DNA from: Oscillospiraceae bacterium
GTDB taxonomy: Bacteria > Bacillota > Clostridia > Oscillospirales > Oscillospiraceae
Length of the DNA: 64,000 bases
Assembly (NCBI GenBank): GCA_017406005.1
Contig: JAFQZI010000137.1
Location: 29,068 to 93,067, forward strand
Direction of reading: 5' to 3'
This document shows, piece by piece, positions 58,376-64,000 of the stretch; within the stretch, counting starts at the first letter, position 1, and each line of letters starts with the position of its first letter. The notes below the pieces were generated by a model. That model made no database searches, was not told where the DNA came from, and was given only the letters and a program-made list of their open reading frames with translations. The position numbers and the translations under genes are program-made.

Positions 58376-59662
58376 ATGATCAGAATCATAAAAGCGGATC
58401 AGATAACACCGGAAGAGTTGACAAAGCCTCGCGGCAGCCATGCGGATGTTTCTGAAACAGTATCGGAGATTCTGGCCACTGTGCGACGGGAAGGCGATGC
58501 CGCCTTGCTCCGATATACAGAGAAGTTTGATCATGTGCGTTTGCAAAACCTTGCCGTGTCTCCCGAGGAATATGAGGAAGGGCTTGCCCAGATAGAAGAG
58601 GAGTTCCTCACTGTGCTCAGAAAGGCGGCAGAGAACATTCGCCGCTATCATGAAGCGCAGAAGCGCAGCAATATCATGATTACCGAAGAGAACGGATCCG
58701 TGCTCGGAAAGATTTTCCGTCCGATTGAAAAAGTGGGTATGTATGTGCCGAACGGGACGGCTGCCTATCCTTCTACCGTGCTGATGGATCTGATTCCGGC
58801 CAGGATTGCGGGATGCGAAGAAATCATCATGGTCACCCCGCCGGACAGGAACGGAAGAGTGAATCCGGCGATTCTCGCCGCTGCACGTGTTGCGGGAATT
58901 GAAAAGATCTTTAAAGTCGGAGGAGCTCAGGCTATTGCAGCCCTTGCTTACGGCACCGAGAGTATCCCGGCAGTCTATAAAATCGTCGGACCGGGAAACG
59001 CATATGTGGCAGAGGCAAAAAAGCAGGTGCACGGGATTGTCTCGACAGACACTGTTGCCGGCCCGAGTGAGGTCCTCATTGTGGCGGATGAACGGAATGA
59101 TCCTTCTGTTCTGGCTGCCGATATGCTGGCGCAGGCGGAACATGATCCGGATGCTTCAGCCATGCTGGTCACGGGCAGCGAAGTGCTTGCCCGAGCTGTC
59201 GCGAATGAGATTGAACGCCAGCTCGCTGTTTTGCCGAGGCAAAAGATCGCCTCAGCTTCCATAGAGAATAACGGGATGATCCTCCTAACGGACGGGACGA
59301 TGGAGATGGCACTGGCTATTGCGAATCTGATTGCGCCGGAGCATCTGGAACTCTGTGTGGAGAACCCCATGCAACATCTCCCCCTCGTTCGCAATGCGGG
59401 ATCCATCTTCCTCGGGCGGTTCAGCCCGGAACCGTTGGGAGATTATATGGCGGGGCCGAATCATACCCTCCCGACGGGCGGGTCAGCGAGGTTCAGTTCT
59501 GCCCTCTCTGTGGATGATTTTGTTACGTCATCTCAGTTCACGTATTATACAGAGGAAGCACTGCGGGCTATTGCCCCGTCCATCGTGAAATTTGCGGAGA
59601 AAGAAGATCTGATCGGGCATGCACGCAGTATTCTTTCCCGCTTTCAGGAGGAAAGCTTATGA
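58376..59662 (+). CDS. hisD: HisD, histidinol dehydrogenase
   Basis: HisD performs the last two oxidations, from histidinol to histidine, with NAD. The 428-residue protein is full length and shows YVPNGTAAYPSTVLM, GGAQAIAALAYGTESIP, DTVAGPSEVLIVAD, AQAEHDPDASA and the zinc-site region GPNHTLPTGGSARFSS. The start ATG 58376 directly follows the hisG stop, and the gene overlaps hisC by ATGA. Confidence 0.97.
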   Translation: MIRIIKADQITPEELTKPRGSHADVSETVSEILATVRREGDAALLRYTEKFDHVRLQNLAVSPEEYEEGLAQIEEEFLTVLRKAAENIRRYHEAQKRSNIMITEENGSVLGKIFRPIEKVGMYVPNGTAAYPSTVLMDLIPARIAGCEEIIMVTPPDRNGRVNPAILAAARVAGIEKIFKVGGAQAIAALAYGTESIPAVYKIVGPGNAYVAEAKKQVHGIVSTDTVAGPSEVLIVADERNDPSVLAADMLAQAEHDPDASAMLVTGSEVLARAVANEIERQLAVLPRQKIASASIENNGMILLTDGTMEMALAIANLIAPEHLELCVENPMQHLPLVRNAGSIFLGRFSPEPLGDYMAGPNHTLPTGGSARFSSALSVDDFVTSSQFTYYTEEALRAIAPSIVKFAEKEDLIGHARSILSRFQEESL

Positions 59663-60723
59663 GCAGATTTTTTTCTTCCCGCTATGCATCTCTCACGCCC
59701 TATACCCCGGGAGAGCAGCCGCAGGAGCGGAAATATATTAAACTGAATACCAATGAGTCACCGTTTCCGCCCTCACCCGGAGTGCTGAAAGCTGTTTCCG
59801 AGGAAGCCCAGCGCCTGCAGCTCTATTCCGATCCGGAAAGCCGCCTTTTGAGAGAGGCGCTTGCAAAGCATTATGGCCTGCAGACAGAACAGCTTCTGGT
59901 TGGCAACGGGTCGGACGAGCTGCTGAATTTCGCTTTCATGGCTTTCTGTGATGAAAAGTGCCCTGCGTTTTTCCCGGATATTACCTATGGTTTTTATCCG
60001 GTCTATGCCAGCCTTAACCATATTCCGTATCAGGAGATTCCTCTCCGGGAGGATCTCACCTTCTCCTTTGAAGATCTTCCGAAGCAAGAGGGTACCGTGT
60101 TTCTGGCTAATCCCAATGCACCGACCGGCATAGCCAAGTCTGCGTCGGAAATAGAAGAACTCCTGAAAAAACGGCCTGATTCGGTTTTGGTGGTAGATGA
60201 AGCCTATGTGGATTTCGGAGCAGAGTCAGTTTTACCGCTGGTCAATCAATATGACAATCTTCTGGTAATTCAGACGTATTCCAAATCCCGTTCCATGGCG
60301 GGAGCGCGCCTGGGGTTTACAGCGGGCTGTGCGGAACTGATCCGGGATCTTAACACACTGAAGTATTCTACAAATCCTTATAACGTCAACCGTATGACGA
60401 GTGCTGCCGGTATTGCAGCTCTGCAGGAAGATTTGTATTATCAGAAAAATGCCCGTATCATCGGAGAAAACAGAAACTTTACCACGAATGCCCTACGGGA
60501 ACTCGGTTTCTTTGTTCCGGATTCCAAGGCAAACTTCATTTTTGCCCAGACAGAGCGGATAAACGGCGGAAAGCTTTACCGGGAGCTGAAAGAAAGAGGC
60601 ATTCTTGTCCGCCATTTTGACAAACCGCGTATTGAGAACTATGTGCGTATTACCATCGGTACCCGTGAGCAGATGGATGCACTGTTGCACGAGATAAAGG
60701 CTATTTTGGAGGAACAGACATGA
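59659..60723 (+). CDS. hisC: HisC, histidinol-phosphate aminotransferase
   Basis: This PLP enzyme transfers an amino group to imidazole-acetol phosphate. The 354-residue protein contains KLNTNESPFPPSPGV, VGNGSDELLNFAF, LANPNAPTGIAKS, VVDEAYVDFG and the PLP lysine in TYSKSRSMAGARLGF. It overlaps hisD and hisB by 4 nt each. Confidence 0.96.
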   Translation: MSRFFSSRYASLTPYTPGEQPQERKYIKLNTNESPFPPSPGVLKAVSEEAQRLQLYSDPESRLLREALAKHYGLQTEQLLVGNGSDELLNFAFMAFCDEKCPAFFPDITYGFYPVYASLNHIPYQEIPLREDLTFSFEDLPKQEGTVFLANPNAPTGIAKSASEIEELLKKRPDSVLVVDEAYVDFGAESVLPLVNQYDNLLVIQTYSKSRSMAGARLGFTAGCAELIRDLNTLKYSTNPYNVNRMTSAAGIAALQEDLYYQKNARIIGENRNFTTNALRELGFFVPDSKANFIFAQTERINGGKLYRELKERGILVRHFDKPRIENYVRITIGTREQMDALLHEIKAILEEQT

Positions 60724-61295
60724 TGGAACGGATCACTTCTGAAACACAAATTCAGCTCACATTGAACCTGCATGGCAGCGGAAGTGCGGAGATTGACACA
60801 GGATGCGGTTTCCTGAATCATATGCTTACCCTGTTTGCCCGTCACGGAAGCTTTGACCTCTCTGTACAGTGCAAAGGAGATACGGATGTGGATTATCACC
60901 ACACCACGGAGGATATCGCCATCTGCCTTGGGCAGGCATTCCGGGAAGCCATGGGCGATAAACGGGGCATTACCCGCTATGGCAGCATTCTTCTGCCTAT
61001 GGATGAGGCTCTTATGCTTTGCGCGGTTGATATCTCTGGGCGGGGTGGTTTCTACGGAGAACTTGCCATTCCGACGGAAAAAGTCGGTGAGTTTGACACA
61101 GAGCTGTGTGAGGAGTTTTTCATTGCCTTTGCACGGGAAGCGGGGCTCACACTGCATCTTCGCCAGATTGCAGGGAGGAATTCCCACCATATTATTGAAG
61201 CTTGTTTCAAAGCGGCAGCCCGCAGCCTGAAAACGGCACTCAGTCCGGATGAGGCAAATCCGGATGCAATACCGAGCACAAAGGGAGTGCTGTGA
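60720..61295 (+). CDS. hisB: HisB, imidazoleglycerol-phosphate dehydratase
   Basis: This manganese enzyme dehydrates imidazoleglycerol phosphate. The 191-residue protein is the single-domain form, with GCGFLNHMLTLFARHG, DYHHTTEDIAICLGQA and HIIEACFKAAARSL. It lacks the N-terminal histidinol-phosphatase domain of E. coli HisB, and no separate phosphatase gene is seen in the operon. Confidence 0.96.
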   Translation: MMERITSETQIQLTLNLHGSGSAEIDTGCGFLNHMLTLFARHGSFDLSVQCKGDTDVDYHHTTEDIAICLGQAFREAMGDKRGITRYGSILLPMDEALMLCAVDISGRGGFYGELAIPTEKVGEFDTELCEEFFIAFAREAGLTLHLRQIAGRNSHHIIEACFKAAARSLKTALSPDEANPDAIPSTKGVL

Positions 61296-61909
61296 TGCTA
61301 GCGATTGTTGATTACGGGGTAGGAAACCTGTTTTCCCTCTGCTCTTCTCTGAAGAGCCTGGATCAGCCGGCTGTCATCACATCCGATCCGAAGGAAATCA
61401 GCGCTGCGGAACGCGTGATTCTGCCGGGGGTAGGCGCATTCGGCGATGCGGCAGAGAAGCTTCGAAAAACCGGACTTGACGCGGTCGTGCTGGAGCAGGC
61501 AGAAAGCGGGAAACCACTGCTCGGCATCTGCCTCGGCATGCAGCTGCTGTTTGAAAAGAGTTATGAATTCGGAGAACATGCAGGCCTGGGGCTGCTTCGG
61601 GGCAGCATTGTGCCTATGAAGGGGACCATCCCGGAAGATCTGAAGATACCCCAGATGGGTTGGAATTCTCTGATTTTGAAACGCAGCCATCCTCTGCTGC
61701 GGGATGTGAAGGAAGGGGACTGTGTTTATTTTGTCCACTCTTACTATGCTGTCGGATGTGAAGACAGTTTGATAGCTTCCTGTGACTATGGCAGGGAGAT
61801 TACGGCTGCAGTTGCATCGGGCAATGTGATGGGCTGCCAATTTCACCCGGAGAAGAGCGGGAAAGTCGGGCTGTCGATCCTGAAAGCATTCTGTGAGGTG
61901 CCGGTATGA
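61295..61909 (+). CDS. hisH: HisH, imidazole glycerol phosphate synthase glutaminase subunit
   Basis: HisH releases ammonia from glutamine and passes it to HisF. The 204-residue class-I amidotransferase has IVDYGVGNLFSL, the oxyanion region VILPGVGAFGDAA, the nucleophile Cys in LLGICLGMQLLF, and His/Glu in GCQFHPEKSG. The ATG 61295, with AGGGAG 7 nt upstream, is preferred over an overlapping GTG at 61292. Confidence 0.96.
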   Translation: MLAIVDYGVGNLFSLCSSLKSLDQPAVITSDPKEISAAERVILPGVGAFGDAAEKLRKTGLDAVVLEQAESGKPLLGICLGMQLLFEKSYEFGEHAGLGLLRGSIVPMKGTIPEDLKIPQMGWNSLILKRSHPLLRDVKEGDCVYFVHSYYAVGCEDSLIASCDYGREITAAVASGNVMGCQFHPEKSGKVGLSILKAFCEVPV

Positions 61910-62625
61910 TTCTTTATCCTGCTATTGATCTCTATCAGGCACAGGCAGTCCGTCTGGAAAAGGGTCGGTTTGACCGTATGACGGTTTATGATAAAGACCC
62001 GGTTGACCGAGCTCTCCGCATGCGGGACGAAGGAGCCACGCATCTGCATCTTGTGGATCTGGAAGGGGCACGCTTCGGAAATACGGCAAATTTGACGGTG
62101 ATAGAGCAGATCGCGGCCCGGACAGGGATTTTTCTCGAGGCAGGAGGAGGCATCCGCAGCATGGAAGCGATCTGCCGATATCTTGATCTCGGTGTTTCCC
62201 GCGTTATTTTAGGCACTGCAGCTGTAGAAGATGAAGCGCTTTTGGAAAAAGCATTGGAACAATACGGGAAAGCTGTTGCTGTCGGGGTTGATCTTTTGGA
62301 TGGGATGGTCGCCGTGAAAGGCTGGGAAGAACAGAGCCGCTGGACGGCAGAAGATTTTTTTCAGCATCTGACGGAGCTGGGAGTACAGACTGTGATCTGT
62401 ACCGACATCTCAAGAGACGGAATGCTCGGCGGCAGCAACCATGCCCTTTATGAGGAGATGAACACTCGTTTTCCGATTGATCTGATAGCATCTGGCGGAG
62501 TGTCCAGCCTGGAGGATCTTCGTGCACTGAGAGAACTCGGAATGGCCGGTGCTATTCTCGGGAAAGCTTATTACAGCGGTGCTGTTTCCTTGCCGGATGC
62601 TTTGAAGGAGGCGGAAGCATGCTGA
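61906..62625 (+). CDS. hisA: HisA, ProFAR isomerase
   Basis: HisA opens and isomerises the ribose of ProFAR. The 239-residue TIM barrel has the first catalytic Asp in YPAIDLYQAQAVRL, HLVDLEGA, GGGIRSMEAICRYLDLGVSR and the second Asp region ICTDISRDGMLGG. It overlaps hisH by ATGA and hisF by 7 nt. Confidence 0.96.
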   Translation: MILYPAIDLYQAQAVRLEKGRFDRMTVYDKDPVDRALRMRDEGATHLHLVDLEGARFGNTANLTVIEQIAARTGIFLEAGGGIRSMEAICRYLDLGVSRVILGTAAVEDEALLEKALEQYGKAVAVGVDLLDGMVAVKGWEEQSRWTAEDFFQHLTELGVQTVICTDISRDGMLGGSNHALYEEMNTRFPIDLIASGGVSSLEDLRALRELGMAGAILGKAYYSGAVSLPDALKEAEAC

Positions 62626-63374
62626 AAAAACGAATTATCCCCTGTCTTGATGTCCGCAACGGACGTGTGGTCAAAGGGGTCAACTTTGAAGGGCTGAATG
62701 ATGTTTCCGATCCGGTAGAGCTGGCGTCATTTTATTCGGATGACGGAGCCGATGAACTGGTGTTCTATGACATCACGGCAAGCTTCGAAGGCCGGCGCCT
62801 TTTTACAGACTGTCTGCGTGCGGTTGCAGAGCATATTTTTATTCCGCTGACGGTCGGCGGGGGAATTAACACAATAGATGATTTCGACCGTGTGCTGAAA
62901 TGCGGGGCCGATAAGGTCAGCGTGAATTCCGGCGCACTGCGCAACCCTGCCCTCATTGCGGACGCTGCAAAAAAATACGGCAGCCAGTGTGTTGTGCTTT
63001 CAGCGGACGTCAAACGTGTGGATGGCGGATTTCGGGTTTATTCCCACGGAGGAAGGCAGGATACCGGGCTTGATGCCATTGAATGGATCCGCCGGGGAGT
63101 TGCACTCGGTGCAGGAGAGGTTGTTCTCAACTCCATTGATACAGACGGCGTGAAAAAAGGGTTTGATCTTGAAATGCTGCAGGCTCTTGATGTCAGTGTT
63201 CCGGTTGTGGCATCCGGCGGAGCAGGCGGGATTTCGGATTTTGTTGAACTGTTTCGTGAGGTGCCGAGTGTTGACGCGGGGCTTGCTGCATCTATTTTTC
63301 ATTTTGGGGAAGTTCGGATTCCTGCCTTGAAGCAGGTCCTTGCGGAGAACGGTATCCCGGTGAGGAGGAGTTAA
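62619..63374 (+). CDS. hisF: HisF, imidazole glycerol phosphate synthase cyclase subunit
   Basis: HisF uses ammonia from HisH to form imidazoleglycerol phosphate and AICAR. The 251-residue TIM barrel shows RIIPCLDVRNGRVVKGVNF with the first catalytic Asp, PLTVGGGINTIDDF, VVLSADVKRVDG, VLNSIDTDGVKKGFD with the second, and VVASGGAGGISDF. Confidence 0.97.
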   Translation: MLKKRIIPCLDVRNGRVVKGVNFEGLNDVSDPVELASFYSDDGADELVFYDITASFEGRRLFTDCLRAVAEHIFIPLTVGGGINTIDDFDRVLKCGADKVSVNSGALRNPALIADAAKKYGSQCVVLSADVKRVDGGFRVYSHGGRQDTGLDAIEWIRRGVALGAGEVVLNSIDTDGVKKGFDLEMLQALDVSVPVVASGGAGGISDFVELFREVPSVDAGLAASIFHFGEVRIPALKQVLAENGIPVRRS

Positions 63375-64000
63375 ATGATTGAGGTTTCGGAACTGAAATT
63401 TGATAAAGACGGGCTTATTCCTGCTGTTGTGACGGATGCAGACAGCGGAAAGGTCTTGACTCTTGCCTATATGAACCAGGAGAGCCTGGCGATTTCCCTG
63501 GAGAAAAAGCTGACCTGCTTCTGGAGCAGGTCCCGGCAGGAATTGTGGCTGAAGGGAGAAACGAGCGGGAATTATCAGCACATTGTTTCCATTACGGCTG
63601 ATTGTGACGGAGATGCGCTTCTTGTTAAAGTCCATAAGGATGGGCCTGCCTGCCACCTTGGAACAGACTCCTGTTTTTCCCGGCCGCTGCTGCAGGGTGA
63701 AGAAGAGGAAACGGAACCGTTTTCGCTCGATACACTCTATCAGCTTCTCATGTCCAGGAAAAAAGAGCTTCCGGAAGGATCTTATACCAGCTATCTCTTT
63801 CAGAAAGGGCTCGACAAGATTCTGAAAAAAGTGGGAGAAGAGTGCACGGAAGTCATTATTGCCGGGAAAGGCGGAGACCGTGCAGAAACGGTTTATGAAA
63901 CGGCAGATCTCGCTTACCATGTGCTTGTGATGATGGTGGAACTCGGGATCACCCCGGAGGAGATTCGCGCAGAGCTTGCTTCGCGCCATATCATTGATCA
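63375..64000 (+). CDS. hisIE: HisIE, bifunctional phosphoribosyl-AMP cyclohydrolase / phosphoribosyl-ATP pyrophosphatase (runs off the window end)
   Basis: The frame is open from ATG 63375, right after the hisF stop and behind GAGGAGG, to the last base, giving 208 codons without a stop. The first ~105 residues are HisI (VLTLAYMNQESL, FWSRSRQELWLKGETSGN, HKDGPACHLGTDSCFS). From about residue 120 a HisE domain follows (SYTSYLFQKGLDKILKKVGE, then ECTEVIIAGK, ETADLAYHVLVMM). The 3' end is cut by the window, so only a few C-terminal residues should be missing. Confidence 0.95.
   Translation, partial: MIEVSELKFDKDGLIPAVVTDADSGKVLTLAYMNQESLAISLEKKLTCFWSRSRQELWLKGETSGNYQHIVSITADCDGDALLVKVHKDGPACHLGTDSCFSRPLLQGEEEETEPFSLDTLYQLLMSRKKELPEGSYTSYLFQKGLDKILKKVGEECTEVIIAGKGGDRAETVYETADLAYHVLVMMVELGITPEEIRAELASRHIID

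Noticed and set aside
63000-63989. 329-codon minus-strand frame opposite hisF/hisIE
   Set aside because: It is the complement of two clear his genes and shows no protein-like features.

Overview
The window looks like a chromosomal segment of an anaerobic, mid-GC Firmicute, most likely a gut-type Clostridia member. This rests on strong AGGAGG-type ribosome binding sites, a short-form HisG with HisZ, a CitCDEFXG citrate-lyase set, an electron-bifurcating-type lactate dehydrogenase/EtfAB set, a two-iron desulfoferrodoxin and no respiratory-chain genes. Species cannot be named from the sequence. I saw no rRNA, tRNA, CRISPR array, transposase or phage gene.

Layout. (1) 0.07-9.0 kb: a citrate-lyase-type locus. 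citC-citX and a LysR regulator read left; citD-citE-citF, a MatC-type carrier and a beta-propeller lactonase read right; citG follows a nested hairpin. A broken iron-sulfur-protein start with an in-frame UGA sits after citX. (2) 9.2-11.4 kb: lrgA-lrgB-glycerate kinase, which reads as a glycerate uptake and phosphorylation unit. (3) 11.5-26.8 kb: two divergent sugar-acid operons. Leftward are an enolase-superfamily dehydratase, a YcxB-like membrane protein and an RraA-family enzyme. Rightward are an SDR, a second lactonase, a TPR membrane protein, a fused KDPG-aldolase/KDG-kinase, RraA, TRAP transporter 1, RraA, SDR, an unknown alpha/alpha-toroid protein and an AraC regulator. (4) 26.8-35.3 kb: uxaC-uxuB(SDR)-uxuA for hexuronates, an IclR regulator, TRAP transporter 2 and an acyltransferase-like protein. 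(5) 35.3-47.2 kb: an amino-sugar/glycan locus with a CUT1-type ABC importer lacking its ATPase, a cytoplasmic GH20, Gfo/Idh-type proteins, a TIM-barrel protein, SIS proteins, a PfkB kinase and a second IclR. (6) 47.4-51.9 kb: glcD-etfB-etfA-larA for lactate racemisation and oxidation. (7) 52.0-56.4 kb: housekeeping singles (DegV, desulfoferrodoxin, an XRE/membrane pair, DUF2804, VanX-type dipeptidase). (8) 56.5-64.0 kb: the histidine operon hisZGDCBHAF-IE, cut by the window end.

The parts fit together as carbon-acid catabolism. UxaC/UxuB/UxuA and the enolase-family dehydratase should yield 2-keto-3-deoxy acids. The fused kinase-aldolase would turn these into pyruvate and a triose phosphate. 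Glycerate kinase, citrate lyase and the lactate enzymes feed or drain the same pool.

The most striking signal is regulatory. A 15-bp palindrome close to TTTCTTATTATGAAA occurs eight times. In six promoters it lies exactly 4-5 bp upstream of a TTGACA/TTGACT -35 box, joining loci 3, 4, 5 and 6 into one apparent regulon. Two paralogous IclR proteins are the obvious candidate regulators.
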